Source: Nostoc piscinale CENA21
GTDB taxonomy: Bacteria; Cyanobacteriota; Cyanobacteriia; Cyanobacteriales; Nostocaceae
Assembly: GCF_001298445.1 (NCBI RefSeq)
Contig: NZ_CP012036.1
Coordinates: forward strand, 3,191,351 to 3,255,350
DNA: 64,000 nucleotides
Reading direction: 5' to 3'
The notes beneath the pieces are model-generated. The model ran no database searches. It was given only the letters and a program-made list of their open reading frames with translations, and had not been told where the DNA came from. The translations under genes and the position numbers were made by a program. Positions 27,145 to 38,049 of this stretch are shown in pieces (positions within the stretch are counted from its first letter, which is position 1; each line of letters begins with the position of its first letter).

Positions 27145-30100
27145 TTAATTACAGGATTGTGTTAAAAATACTTTCACACGGTTTACAAAATCTTCTAGTT
27201 CTGAAACTAGTTCAGTGCTGCCGCGACGTTCTTGATAGATAGCCAGTTGTTCTAATTTTTCCGCCGCTAAGTACATAGATTTTGCGCCGATGTTGTTAGT
27301 AGTACCTTTAATTTGATGGGCTTGTTGTGCCATTTGTTGAAAGTCACTGTTAGCGATCGCGGCTTTGACGGACTCTAAACGAGAGTTCATATCTTCAACA
27401 AATATTTCCAACAATTGCAATTCAAATTCAGCATCATTTTCAGACAACTGATGTAAATGTTCCCAATCAATGAGTAATGTATTGACATCCCCGTCAGTGG
27501 CACACACCTGATAATCAGAGGTATTTTCGGTTTGGATAGTCATGAGAAACTGACTCCAATGTTCTAATACTGCTGCCAAATTTTCTCTGATTACAGGCTT
27601 ACTTAAATAATCATCCATACCTGCATCAAGACATAATTGTTTATCTTCTTTCATAGCATTTGCCGTCATCGCAATAATGACTGGACGACGACGGTTAGCA
27701 AAATCACCTTCATACCAACGATGAATTTCTTTGGTCGTTTCCAAACCATCCAAAACTGGCATTTGGCAATCCATAAAAATTACATCATAAGGAATTTTTT
27801 CTAATAGTTGTAAAACTTCTTGACCATTGGCAGCAACATCGGCATTGTAACCCAGGCTTTTCAGTTGCTTGAGAGCAACTTTTTGATTGACTAAATTATC
27901 TTCAGCCACGAGAATTCTTAATTTAGAAGAACCAGTAGCCAGATGAGAGTGACTATTTTGTAAATTGTTCATTTCTAACTCCTGAATACTTGCTAGATGC
28001 TGTTGTGGTAGGGAACCTAAAATAGTAATGAGAGTATCAAGGAGCCGAGATGGCTTCACTGGTTTGACTAAATAGGCTGCAAATCCCATTTGTAGCGATC
28101 GCTGCATTTCATCCCGTTGATTGGTAGATATCAGCATGATTAAAGGTATCGCCGCAATTGCAGACTTAGCCTTGATCATTTCTGCCACAGCCATCCCATT
28201 GATTTGGGACAACATATCAATTAAGACTACATCATAAGGTTTTCTTTGTTTCTCAGCCGCTTCCATAGCACTGAAAACAGCCTCTGCACTATCAGCTTTG
28301 TCTACCTGCATTCCCCAGTGGGTGGCTTGATAATCGATAATTTGATGATTAGTCTTGTTGTCATCTACCAAAAGCATCCGGCGATCGCGCAAAATTCCGC
28401 GATCGTCCATCATGGTGACTGGTTGCAGTTGCTTGACAAAAGGAATCTCAAACCAAAATTTTGAACCTTTACCTAACTGACTTTCTACACCAATTTCTCC
28501 TCCCATTAAAGTCACAAGTTGCTTGCAAATCGCTAATCCTAAACCAGTACCACCATACTTATATTTATTAGCAGTATGCACTTGGGTAAATGGGGTAAAT
28601 AATTGGTTTTGGTTTTCTATCGTCATACCCAAACCAGTATCTATCACGGCAAAATAGATATTAGCTGTTGTGTTATTTTCCCAACGCAATTCGGCTTTAA
28701 TCAGTACTTCTCCCACACTAGTAAATTTGACGGCATTACTAATCAAGTTCATCAAAATTTGTCGCAGACGACTAGCATCTCCTTGGAGTTGCGTCGGCAC
28801 ATTGCGGTAAATTAAAGCAGCAATTTCTAAATTTTTTTTGATGAGCTTGCGGTGCTAATAAATCCAAGACTTCTTCTACACAATTGGCCAAATCAAAATT
28901 GAGGGTTTCTAAGGTCATTTCTCCTGCCTCAAGTTTTGATAAATCCAAAATCTCGTTAATCAGACTTAACAGCGCATCACCACTAATCCGAATTGTTTCG
29001 ATGAAATCTCGCTGTTCTTGGTTTAAGGGAGTTTCTAACATTAAACTAGTCATACCCAATACAGCATTCATGGGAGTACGAATTTCATGACTCATATTCG
29101 CCAAAAATGCACTTTTGGCTTGAGAAGCTAATTCTGCTTGACGACGAGCTACTTCTAATTCTTCTCGTTGTTGGGTTTCTACCTTGAGTAATTGGGCTTG
29201 GGCAATGGCAATACCAACTTGATCAGCAATTTGCCGTAGAAGATGAGTTTCAAAACTTGACCATTGGTGAGGAGAAACACATTGGTGAACAATTAATAAA
29301 CCGCAGAGTTCCTCTTTAAGCAGAATCGGGATGACTAAATTGGCTTTTACCCCAAGCTGTTGCAATAGTTCAAGATGACTTTGTTGAATGCTCAGTAAAT
29401 CGAATTCGGCATTGATGGCGATTTGCTTTTTGCGATATTGTTGTAAATAGTATTGTTGTTGATATTCTGTTTGTAAGTACGAGTCAGCAATATTTTGTTC
29501 TTTAATTGATGGCCAGCCAGAAACTACAGCCTCAACTAACATATTGTCTGAGCCATCACTAGACATCTGCGAAATTAATACTCGGTCAGTTTGCAGAATT
29601 TTTTGGACTTCTTTGACGGTGATTTCCAAAATATCTGCTATTTCTAAAGATTGACGAATTTTGAGAGTAATTTCTGTCAATAATTGCGATCGCAAGTTTT
29701 GCCGTTGTAGTTCTTCTTCTGCTTTTTTGCGTTGAATAAACTGCCCGACTTGTTCGCCAATCGAATTGAGAATTTTACCTAACTCTTGGTCATATTGCTG
29801 AATTTGCTGGCTGAAACAAGTAATTACCCCAAATATTTTTTGTTCACTGCGAATGGGGAAACCAAAAGCGCCATGTAATCCTATATGGTTTGCTAGTTGA
29901 TGACGCAAAAACTTGGGGTTATTGGCAACATTAGTAAACCACACCAGTTCACAATTAGCCCAAGCACAACCAGGTAATCCTATCCCTGGTGCAAATGTGA
30001 TTTCCCCACTCACAGTTGTAAACTCTTGCATATCCAAAGAGTCACGATGCCAAGAGTCAGAACATTTGAGTACATTTGCTTGTTGATCAAGCATCCAAAT

Positions 30101-31786
30101 TTCACTTACATCCCATTCCAAGTTTTCACAAATAGCTTGCAAAATCTGGGGAATGGTTTCGGCGATCGTTGTAGACTCTGCTAAAACACGGGTAATTGCA
30201 TATTGTGTCTTCAGTTGCTTTTGGGCGCGTTTGCTATCAGTGATATCAATACCTGTACTGATGACATATTCCACTCCACCTTCGTAGTTTTGCAAAATAG
30301 CGTTTGACCAGGCAATTAGTCGCCGACTGCCATCTTTTGTTAACCAATAACTTTCATAGTTTTGATAGCTTTGATAATTACTTGTTTGCAACTGAGCAAA
30401 AACAACTTTGACTGGCTCAATTTCTTCAGGCAACAAAAACAAATTCCAGAAATATCTCCCCCTGACTTCATCAAATGAGTAACCTGTAATTTGCTCACAA
30501 GCATGGTTAAAGCGGACAATTTGCCCTTGAGCATCAAGTACAATCACCAAGGCACTGGCTGTATCTAAGATTGCGGAGATAAAGTTGCGTTCTTCGTTGA
30601 GTGTATCTTCTGTTAACTTTCGTGCTGTGAATTCACAATAAATTAGGTAGTAAACCACAGCTAAAATCACAAAGCTCAGACAAATAGCAAAAGCCAGAAT
30701 TAAAATTGTGTAGTCAGTGCTAACCTTTGCCGTTTGTGACTGCTCTTTTAATAATTGCTTCTCTTCGTTTTCTAGAGCATAAATAATTTGGCGAATATCA
30801 ACCATTAAATTGTTTTTTCGATCTGCCAACATTGCTGGCAATGCCACATTAGAGCCTTTGCTTTGGCGCAAAGCAATAGTTTGTCTAAGGACAGTTATTT
30901 TGGTGGTGATTAGTTTTTCCAGGATGATTAATTGCTGTTTTTGATGTGGCTTCTCTGCTGTAAATTGTTGCAAATTTACGATTTGTTTATTAATATTTGT
31001 TAGTGCTGCTTGATATGTGGCTAAATCAGCATTATCTCCTGTAAGAATATATGCTCGTTGCCCAGCCTCAGCATCTTTGACATCAGAAAGCAGTGTTTCT
31101 AGATGGGTAATTTGTTTTTGAGTTTTTTGAATTTGATAGTTGGTGTTAATAAATATTTTGGTATTTTTATAAGAAATTAAGCCGATTAAAACTAAAATTA
31201 CTGAAGCTAAACCAAAACCGCCAGCAACTCTTTTAAAAAAATCTTTATGTACTTTTTGTTTGTGTTTGCGTTCATTTGCAATGCTGGCTAAATTTGCTAA
31301 ATTCCGCCGCATTTCCATCTGTTTGATGACTTGTCGTCCCAGAATGCGTAATGCTTCGATTTGTTGTGGAGAGAGATTACGAGGTACACGGTCAATAACA
31401 CAAAGTGTACCCAACCCATAACCTTCAGGGTTAATCAATGGCACACCAGCATAAAATCGAATGTGAGGATCAGAAGTAACTAAGGGGTTTTTCGCAAAGC
31501 GTTCGTCATTTGTGGCATCAGGGACAATAAAAACATCAGACCCTAAGATAGAATACCCACAAAATGCGATATCTCTAGGTGTTTCTGCCTCATTCAAACC
31601 AACTTTTGCCTTAAACCACTGACGATTTTGATCAATTAAGCTAATTAAGGCAATTGGCGTTCCGCAAATATAAGAAGCTAAATTAGTCAAGTCATCAAAT
31701 GCTGCTTCCGAGGGAGTATTGAGGATTTTATACTCTAAAAGCGCCTCTATTCTTTGTGCTTCGTTATCGGGTAATGGTGCTTTCAT
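27145..31786 (-). CDS. Hybrid sensor histidine kinase GAF-CHASE3-PAS-GAF-GAF-HisKA-HATPase-REC-REC-Hpt (frameshifted in this sequence)
   Basis: The first frame (31786-28772) gives, in order, an N-terminal GAF domain, a membrane helix near 190-210, a CHASE3 sensor, a second helix near 355-380, PAS (ILDTASALVIVLDAQGQIVRF), two GAF domains, and the HisKA box NMSHEIRTPMNAVLG. It breaks at a run of eight (28832-28839). One base fewer continues as NLEIAALIYRN into HATPase (ILMNLISNAVKFT, GGTGLGLAIC), a first receiver with LIDMLSQ, a second with FMDCQMPVLDG, and an Hpt domain with AHQIKGTTNNIG. Repaired length is 1546 residues. The phosphorelay is complete within one protein. The periplasmic CHASE3 domain should sense an external signal; no dedicated regulator gene is adjacent. 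Confidence 0.88.
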
Positions 31787-31980
31787 CCTATTTGATTTAT
31801 AAACTTGCTCGTATACCTAAAAAACAGGTAATTAGTTTGTGAGGATTAGTCAGTTGGAAATATGGTAGATGACAGAGTTAAAAGTATTTTGCTGTCGTTG
31901 ACATTTACAGATTTCCTAAACAACTTAGCTAATGCTATACGTGACTTTTTAGTTAAGGAAGATATTATGATTAAATATTC

Positions 31981-32398
31981 TTAATAAAACTTACTAATTA
32001 ATAAACAGTAACGATTGTCTGCGGTTGATTCATAAGTTAATTTATCGGCGATCGCCGACATAATTTTTAAGCCACGCCCTCGCTCTTGATCATTATCTTC
32101 AAATTCAGCAACTTGTTGTAATTGCTTTTCTAAATCAAAAGCTTTTCCTTGTGATAATATGCGGATATCTATTTGTTGATTTGATAACAAAACTTCTATC
32201 TCAATTGGAGTTTCTTTGGGTAGATTTTTGTGGGCATGTTCTACGATGTTGGCAAACCCTTCTATTAAAAGGGTTTGACATTGCCACCAAATTTCTTGAT
32301 TAATATTTGGTATTTGATGAACTTGTTCAAACCAAGACAAAATTTCAGATGAGGCGTTCAAATCCGTGTTTACTTTTAAAAAAAAATTTATTATCCAC
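31981..32398 (-). CDS. RsbW-like anti-sigma regulatory factor (Ser/Thr kinase; frameshifted near start)
   Basis: The frame from TTG 32361 lacks the usual N-terminus. Upstream, a run of nine (32378-32386) separates it from GTG 32398; with one base fewer it reads DNKFFLKVNTDLNASSEIL, which fits the family, and gives 138 residues. The HATPase_c_2 motifs are LLIEGFANIVEHAHK (N-box), FDLEKQ, and ERGRGLKIMSAIAD (G-box). It should phosphorylate a STAS antagonist. It is divergent from a receiver-PP2C phosphatase gene 148 bp away, forming a partner-switching module. A STAS protein is encoded 12 kb away at 44697. The GTG start is the best in-frame codon but has no strong ribosome-binding site. Confidence 0.75.
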
Positions 32399-32546
32399 TT
32401 TGAGTCTATTAAAAGTTTAACTTACATCATACGCGCAATTTAATTTATTTAATTTGAGTATTTTCACTATACATTAACAATTCAAATATGGTTACTTTAA
32501 AATGAAGAAAATACTTAATCATATTTTATTGAGTTAGCTGTAGTAT

Positions 32547-33747
32547 ATGGTCAAAATTTTAGTTATTGATGATGACCCAATTGTGCAGGCGGTACTGAAA
32601 AGAACACTCCAGAATCAGGGTTATGAGATTACTGTGGCTAAAAACGGTAAAGAAGGTATTATCCAAGCGCAGCTACTGCATCCAGCTTTGATTATTTGTG
32701 ATTGGGTAATGTCACATTTAGATGGATTGGAGGTATGTAGACAAATTAAAGCTGATCCAGAATTAGCGACAACTTTTTTTTATTTTGCTGACTGCGAAGG
32801 GTGCAGCTAGAGGAGAAGAAGAAGATAGAGTCAGAGGGCTAGATGCGGGCGCTGATGAATTTATCTCTAAACCCATTGAGATGAATGAGTTAAAAGCGCG
32901 AGTCCGGGCTGGGTTGAGGTTACATCAATTAAATCAAGATTTGCAAAGTCAAAAACAAACTCTAGAAATCCTCAACCAAACTTTGCAAACTCAAAAGCAA
33001 ATTATGGAAACAGAATTAGCGGAGGCGGCCGATTATGTGCGATCGCTCTTACCACCACCACTGACAGGAGTAGTCACCACAGAAACCCTGTTTATTCCTT
33101 CTGCACAGTTAGGGGGTGATTGCTTCGACTATTACTGGCTGGATGATGATCATCTCGTAATTTATCTGTTAGATGTATCGGGACATGGTGTAGGTTCGGC
33201 GCTGCTTTCGGTATCGGTGCTAAATATGTTGCGATCGCAATCTTTAGCTAACACTAATTTTTGTCAACCGAGTGAAGTTCTTAAAGCACTCAATCATAAC
33301 TTTCAAATGAGTAACCACGGTGCTAAATATTTTACTATTTGGTATGGAGTGTATGACCGCATTAAACAGCAACTTGTCTATGCTAACGCAGGTCATCCAC
33401 CAGCCATACTCATATCAGGTCAATCTCCGAATAATTTCCAAGTTCAAAAACTAGCATCTTTAGATTTACCCATAGGTTTTTTACCAGAGGTTGACTTTGC
33501 AGAGGCTGTTTTTGACATTAGCGAAAACAGCACTCTTTATATATTTAGTGATGGAGTTTATGAAGTTAATCAACCCAATGGTAAGCAATTGGGTCTTGAT
33601 GCTTTTATTAAAATACTAATCAAAGATAACCAAGTAAAGAATCGTACTCTCCATAATTTATTACTAAAAATCATGACTTTAAATATTCAACAATCCCCAG
33701 AAGACGATTTATCTTTGCTGAAAGTTTCTTTTGGTAGTGCTGCCTAA
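32547..33747 (+). CDS. Response regulator with C-terminal PP2C (RsbU-like) phosphatase (frameshifted in this sequence)
   Basis: ATG 32547 opens a receiver domain (LVIDDDP, phosphoacceptor Asp52 in LIICDWVMSHLDG). The frame breaks at T8 (32774-32781); with one T fewer it reads ATTFFILLTAKGAARGEEED and continues to 33747, total 399 residues. The receiver Lys is in EFISKP. A short coiled coil rich in Gln/Leu (about 120-155) links it to a SpoIIE-type PP2C domain: LPPPLTG, GGDCFDYYWLDDDH, LLDVSGHGVGSAL, NAGHPPAIL and EDDLSLL carry the metal-binding Asp residues. It should dephosphorylate a STAS antagonist on a phosphorelay signal, opposing the divergent RsbW-like kinase. Confidence 0.85.
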
Positions 33748-33846
33748 ATCGAATTTTTTACTTTTTTAATATGTTACATAACAGTTATAAAGCTGTATCT
33801 CGTATAGTACTGCTAAACTGGGGAATGTCCCCAAGAGCCATTAACT

Positions 33847-34083
33847 ATGCTCAAGCGATCTAAGTTCGAGACAACCCAAACTCAAATCATGCACCGCGCC
33901 GAGGATTTAATTAGTGCAGCCTCGAATCGCTACCGCATCACGGTTCAGGTGGCAAATCGTGCCAAGCGGCGGCGTTATGAAGATTTTGAAAGTTCTGAAG
34001 ATGTGATGATGAAACCCGTGCTAAGGGCAATCATCGAAATGTCTGATGAACTGACTCAGCCAGAAATTATTGGTGAAATGTAA
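33847..34083 (+). CDS. rpoZ: RNA polymerase omega subunit
   Basis: The 78-residue protein has the cyanobacterial RpoZ pattern: MHRAEDLISAASNRYRITVQ (the conserved helix corresponding to YxL...KRxRQL of other bacteria), VANRAKRRRYEDFE, and VLRAIIEMSDELTQPEI. It binds the beta-prime subunit and assists core assembly. The start ATG 33847 and the length are normal for the phylum. It is followed by a structured repeat and a strong terminator-like palindrome at 34310, so it is probably transcribed alone. Confidence 0.9.
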   Translation: MLKRSKFETTQTQIMHRAEDLISAASNRYRITVQVANRAKRRRYEDFESSEDVMMKPVLRAIIEMSDELTQPEIIGEM

Positions 34084-34131
34084 AATCAGTCCAGAATTAC
34101 AACCTAACGACTAAAGTCGCACGCCAGATGA

Positions 34132-34299
34132 TACTCTGCGAGAAGCCGCGCAGAGCGCATCTACAAGTCGGCAAAGCCGACGACAGTCGCCTCAAGTCGA
34201 GCCAGCGCGTTGCGGTGAGCAGTCCGTTGGGCTGCTTTGCCGACTTGAAGGAACTGTGAACCCAAAGGGAGGTTCCCTCCGTTGTAGCGACTGGCTCGG
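34132..34299. repeat. GC-rich structured repeat element
   Basis: Several complementary blocks lie here: CTCTGCG/CGCAGAG (near 34134-34156), GTCGGCAAAGCCGAC as a local hairpin (34176-34190), CAAGTCGGCAAAG matched in inverse orientation by CTTTGCCGACTTG near 34237-34249, GGGAGGTTCCCTCC, and GAGCCAG matched by CTGGCTC near 34290. GC content is well above that of the surroundings. It resembles the palindromic intergenic elements of Nostocales, and could fold as RNA in the rpoZ 3' region. No coding potential was seen. Confidence 0.55.
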
Positions 34300-34309
34300 A
34301 TACATGAAC

Positions 34310-34331
34310 AAAACCCGCCTAGGCGGGTTTT
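34310..34331. terminator. Rho-independent terminator-like palindrome
   Basis: AAAACCCGCC TA GGCGGGTTTT is a perfect 22-base palindrome, with T residues after the GC stem on both strands. It can serve as a bidirectional intrinsic terminator, most likely for rpoZ and the structured element between them. Confidence 0.8.
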
Positions 34332-34469
34332 AACATATTTTGTTGCTTTTCTAAGCTATCTCCCTTGTCCTTCTTGTCCGCCTTGTCTCTGGATAATGGG
34401 ATATATTCTTAATTGGAAGTCCCTGATTGTACAAGAAGAATAATTCTGCGTTGCTCAATTATCCCGTTG

Positions 34470-35036
34470 ATGGTTGTGAAGTTGAATTCAGCATTAATTA
34501 TGGTGTTGGTTGTGGGTGGGCTTGTTGTGAGTTTCGGCACAAGTCAACTGCACCGCTCTAGTTTTATCGGCATTCGGCCTGCTCTAGCTCAAAGAATTAG
34601 TCCTTCTGATGTTTGGCAGTTAGTATATCAGCAATTACCAGACCTGCCGAAAGAAAACCAGTACGTCAACAAAGAAACTGGCAGAGTGGCGGAAAATAAT
34701 ACTTTGGCTAATCGTCTGATACGCTATCACGTTTACGTCAAAGAGCGATCGCCAATTTATCGTTTGGACTGGAAGCTAACAATAGCTGATTACCTAGGAG
34801 CCAATGAAATTATGTATGACACTACCTATCCAGGTAATGATATATTACGCCAGAATCCCATAGAGGGCGATCGCGCTGCCGTTTCTCGCCTGAGTCGCCG
34901 TCAACGAGATGCTTTAGTCCAAACATTAGTCAATATTTTTAACCCCAACGAGCAGAAAACTCGCAAAGAACCGCGTCCTAGCACTTCCACCACTCCCCAA
35001 ACACCCCAAACAGGTGGTGCTGAACTCTTGAAGTGA
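34470..35036 (+). CDS. Hypothetical secreted protein
   Basis: The start is placed at ATG 34470 (MVVKLNSALIMVLVVGGLVV), which gives a signal peptide ending at RPALA; a TTG 57 bases upstream is less likely. The 188-residue protein has a mature domain starting RISPSDVWQLVYQQLPDLP, a central LIRYHVYVKERSPIYRLDWKLTIADYLGANEIM, and RRQRDALVQTLVNIF before a Pro/Thr-rich tail (STSTTPQTPQTGG). I recognise it as a conserved cyanobacterial type but cannot name the family or function. It should be exported. Confidence 0.65.
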   Translation: MVVKLNSALIMVLVVGGLVVSFGTSQLHRSSFIGIRPALAQRISPSDVWQLVYQQLPDLPKENQYVNKETGRVAENNTLANRLIRYHVYVKERSPIYRLDWKLTIADYLGANEIMYDTTYPGNDILRQNPIEGDRAAVSRLSRRQRDALVQTLVNIFNPNEQKTRKEPRPSTSTTPQTPQTGGAELLK

Positions 35037-35124
35037 TATGAGAAGGCAGGAGGCAGGAGCCAAGAGGTTCATTAACCTCTCTTAAACATAGTTTTATTTT
35101 TTCCACTGACTTACTGAAATACTT

Positions 35125-35152
35125 GTAGAGACGTTGTATACAACGTTTCTAC
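35125..35152. repeat. Palindromic repeat, copy 1 (GTAGAGACGTTGTATACAACGTTTCTAC)
   Basis: GAGACGTTG TATA CAACGTTTC is an almost perfect palindrome with one G-T pair. Two relatives are at 45274-45297 and 59361-59390. It lies between a plus-strand and a minus-strand gene (convergent) and could form a terminator hairpin. Confidence 0.65.
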
Positions 35153-35193
35153 CTACAACAACCGATAAATTGTATCTTCATCAAGAAGCGGGA

Positions 35194-35619
35194 TTACAAA
35201 AAAAATCGATACGAAATATTTCCGTTTTCGTCGACTTCAAAAGAAGCATTGAGTTCCTTTGATTTTTCATCTAAATATTGTTTAGCTTTTGGAATTGATA
35301 TTTCACCCTTTTTCGCAAGTTGTAATAACGTAATTCTGCCAGAATTTTGCTCAAGTAATTCTAAAAAAACTAAATTCAGCTGCTTCTGCTCTGATGCAAC
35401 TAATAATGCTTGTTCTTTCTGCTTTTGCTGTACTAAAGACCAACTCAAATAGCCTCCTAGAATTGTTGATGGAATCGTCAAAATAACTAAAGCCGCAACA
35501 GCATCGTTTTTACTTTGAGATGGAGTTTTAGGATTGAGAATATCGAGAATTGCTAAAGTCGAAAATGGAATACCAAATAATAAAAAACATACTGCTAAAA
35601 TCTGCTTAATTAATTTCAT
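35194..35619 (-). CDS. Hypothetical membrane protein with C-terminal helical domain
   Basis: The 141-residue protein has two membrane helices (about residues 7-26 and 42-62) separated by a short loop, then a cytosolic region with NSGRITLLQLAKKGEISIPKAKQYLDEKSKELNA. That last part reads like a small winged-helix or DNA-binding-like element found in other two-helix cyanobacterial proteins, in which a K.GEI/S....AK.YLD pattern recurs. It ends VDENGNISYRFFL. Function unknown. Confidence 0.6.
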   Translation of the reverse strand: MKLIKQILAVCFLLFGIPFSTLAILDILNPKTPSQSKNDAVAALVILTIPSTILGGYLSWSLVQQKQKEQALLVASEQKQLNLVFLELLEQNSGRITLLQLAKKGEISIPKAKQYLDEKSKELNASFEVDENGNISYRFFL

Positions 35620-35777
35620 ATACTTTTATAATTACTAATAAGTAGTGAATTTCTAATAATAGTCTTATTATATACGGCTTTCAATCCAGTAGTGAGAGAG
35701 CGATCGCCGCTAAAATCTCATGTAAGACAAAACAAGATAGAATCTAAAATCTCAAATCCAAAATTTAAAATTTGCAG

Positions 35778-36143
35778 ATGGAACGTCTCATTAAAAGCGG
35801 TGTGGGTTGGCGTATTGGTTGGAACCCTAATGCACTGGAATTTAAAGGGTTAGTTGGTACAGATGATTGGGCTATTGAGTTAACAGAAGCTGAATTAAAT
35901 GAATTTTGCCGTTTGTTAGCACAGTTAGCAGAAACCATGAAACAACTCACCGCAGAATTAATGGATGAAGAAAAGATTGCTTGTGAGGCCGAAAGCAATT
36001 TATTATGGATGGAAGTAGAAGGTTATCCCCATGAATACAGTCTGCGCTTCATCCTCAATACCGGACGCTGTGCAGAAGGTAAATGGAATGCTTCTGCTAT
36101 ACCTGGTCTGTTGCAAGCTGCTGGGATGTTAAAAGTTTTTTAA
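35778..36143 (+). CDS. DUF1818 family protein
   Basis: Translation is taken from ATG 35778 (MERLIKSGVGWRIGWNP); a TTG two codons upstream is not needed. The 121-residue soluble protein has the DUF1818 pattern: GVGWRIGWNPNALEFKGLVG, DDWAIELTEAELNEFCRLL, and GYPHEYSLRFILNTGRCAEG. The family is confined to cyanobacteria and chloroplast-bearing lineages and has no established function. A tRNA-Pro gene follows on the same strand after 50 bases. Confidence 0.85.
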   Translation: MERLIKSGVGWRIGWNPNALEFKGLVGTDDWAIELTEAELNEFCRLLAQLAETMKQLTAELMDEEKIACEAESNLLWMEVEGYPHEYSLRFILNTGRCAEGKWNASAIPGLLQAAGMLKVF

Positions 36144-36193
36144 ACTTAACCCTTGATTCTTCGGAAGCGTTGCGATATAATGATAATTCTGAC

Positions 36194-36267
36194 CGGGGCG
36201 TAGCGCAGCTTGGTAGCGCGCCACTTTGGGGTAGTGGAGGTCGTGGGTTCGAATCCCGCCGCTCCGA
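36194..36267 (+). tRNA. tRNA-Pro (anticodon GGG)
   Basis: The 74-base cloverleaf is complete: acceptor arms CGGGGCG and CGCTCCG (one G-T pair), D arm GCGC...GCGC, anticodon stem CCACT/AGTGG around the loop TTGGGGT, which gives anticodon GGG, and T arm GTGGG TTCGAAT CCCGC. A is the discriminator base. CCA is not encoded. A strong hairpin with a T6 tract follows. Confidence 0.95.
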
Positions 36268-36283
36268 TTGATAAAATCCCTAG

Positions 36284-36318
36284 CCTGCTAATCTTGATGT
36301 AAGATTAGCAGGTTTTTT
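36284..36318 (+). terminator. Intrinsic terminator after tRNA-Pro
   Basis: CCTGCTAATCTT (36284-36295) and AAGATTAGCAGG (36301-36312) form a perfect 12-bp stem with a 5-base loop, followed by TTTTTT. This is a classical rho-independent terminator. The remaining 300 bases to the next start codon hold no recognisable gene. Confidence 0.9.
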
Positions 36319-36640
36319 CACAGAATTGAGGATCATATTGTGTCCTGAAGGCGACAAAGGCGCAAGCTGATGAATGTAGCTTTTTGACAATCTTGCTGAA
36401 AGTCGAAATTAATCGCAGATAAACGCGGATAGATTTCTGTGATTGCACCAAATTTTGCTGTGTCAATCCACTACGAGACTAAAAAGACTGCAACAATATC
36501 GATTTAATTATACAACTGCGTCAGCGAAATGTTGTGATGCGGTAATTTTTGGGCATCATAATGCCAAGTTTCAGCAATTTAGGAGTTGCTCAAGTATTTG
36601 TTTTGTAACTTTTTTTTGTATTAAATTGCAGCCATTACAA

Positions 36641-37939
36641 ATGAGCAATATATTTAAACATTACGTTTTTGGATTTCGGGATAGTTTTCACAAGGGCTGG
36701 ATTGGGAATTACCAATATATTCAATGGCAATTAGTTTTAATATTGAGCTTTTGGAATTTATATGGAGGAAATTCTCAAGCGGCTCAAGTGCATCAAAATT
36801 GGAGTTCATTACCAATATTATTAAGCAACACAAAATCAATTGATTTTGTGCTTTTCCAGGAGCAAGAAATCCAGGAAATTAAACTTATTGAACAATTAAA
36901 TCAAGCACCAATTTTGATTGCTGCACCAGAAAATTTTAATCCTGGGTTGCGAGTACCACCACAATTACCCAAACCACCAGTTATAAAACCACCAGAAAAA
37001 CCTAGTCCACCTCCAGCATCAAAGCCGAGGAACCCAATTAAGCCTTTAATTTTAGAAGGTATTCAAACTAATTTTCGCAATGATACAGATAACTTCGGTC
37101 AACATAATTTGTTTATCGAACCGACTTTGCAGTGGCGATCGCCTAATGGGAATAAAATATTTTTGACTACTGGATTTGATTTGTTTGAACAACGGAGTGT
37201 AGAATCAGTTACCAATATTCCTGTAAAACTTGGCTGGCAAGGAAAAATCGGCGAAGCAACTTTACACACCACAGCCGGAGTTGATTTTTTTGACCGCTTA
37301 CCCACTGCAATAAATTTCAATGCCAAAGTTGAACTCCCAATTGTGCCGCCTCAAGTTTCTTCTTCTGGAAAATTACTGTCAGGTGTCATAATATCAGCCA
37401 ATGTAGACCACAGTCCTTATAAATTTAATGCTCAAACTTTAGAAAATCAAATTACGGCTTGGCGGTTTGGCCCTGATTTATATTGGCAAATTGATAGATA
37501 CACAAGTTTGTTTTCTTCTTTACGCTTGGGTAACTACAGTGATGGAAATTTTGAAATTCAATCATTTAGCAGATTAGAACGCAAGTTTGGACAATTTTCG
37601 GTAGCGGCTAACTTGTTCAACTGGAGTTACAGCAGCAACGCAGAAAGCACAAGCGGCTATTTTTCTCCACCAGATTTTTTGGTATACAACGCTGAAGTAG
37701 CGTGGGAAGACAATATTGCTGATTTTTTGCGTTGTCGGCTGTTTGCAACTTTAGGACAGCAACGGCTGAATGGTGAATTTGATAATGCTTCTGGTTACGG
37801 TAGTCGCTGTACAGTCAAGTTTTCACCCGCCCTAGAAGCTGATTTGAACTATAGCTTTAGTAATGTTCGCAATCAAAACAGGGGGGGAAGCGACTATGGT
37901 AGTAACTCTCTCACAGGACAATTACGTATCAAATTTTAA
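36641..37939 (+). CDS. Putative outer-membrane beta-barrel of the polysaccharide cluster
   Basis: The start is ATG 36641 (MSNIFKHYVFGF), since sequence upstream in the frame is not protein-like; this gives 432 residues. An N-terminal signal or anchor region is followed by a Pro-rich linker (PPQLPKPPVIKPPEKPSPPP), then about 300 residues of alternating hydrophobic strands with aromatic girdles, ending in LTGQLRIKF. A C-terminal Phe is typical of outer-membrane barrels. Its place directly upstream of two DUF3131 genes and a cellulose-synthase-like gene suggests the exit pore for the polymer, analogous to the BcsC barrel. No similarity to BcsC can be proven here. Confidence 0.6.
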   Translation: MSNIFKHYVFGFRDSFHKGWIGNYQYIQWQLVLILSFWNLYGGNSQAAQVHQNWSSLPILLSNTKSIDFVLFQEQEIQEIKLIEQLNQAPILIAAPENFNPGLRVPPQLPKPPVIKPPEKPSPPPASKPRNPIKPLILEGIQTNFRNDTDNFGQHNLFIEPTLQWRSPNGNKIFLTTGFDLFEQRSVESVTNIPVKLGWQGKIGEATLHTTAGVDFFDRLPTAINFNAKVELPIVPPQVSSSGKLLSGVIISANVDHSPYKFNAQTLENQITAWRFGPDLYWQIDRYTSLFSSLRLGNYSDGNFEIQSFSRLERKFGQFSVAANLFNWSYSSNAESTSGYFSPPDFLVYNAEVAWEDNIADFLRCRLFATLGQQRLNGEFDNASGYGSRCTVKFSPALEADLNYSFSNVRNQNRGGSDYGSNSLTGQLRIKF

Positions 37940-38049
37940 TAACTAACTGTTAGTCACAACAAATGTTACTTATGTCACCAAGCTGGGAAAAATAAGCTTG
38001 TTATCAAGATAACTAAAACAATGACTTACATCATAAGGCTTTTACTAAC

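Noticed and set aside
27145..31786. Two separate kinase genes (sensor half and ATPase-receiver half)
   Set aside because: The halves meet at an eight-base run between HisKA and HATPase, and the repaired sequence reads through with normal domain spacing.
32547..32810. A stand-alone truncated receiver protein of 87 residues
   Set aside because: The frame joins the PP2C ORF with motif-perfect continuity when one T is removed from T8; a single 399-residue gene is more plausible.
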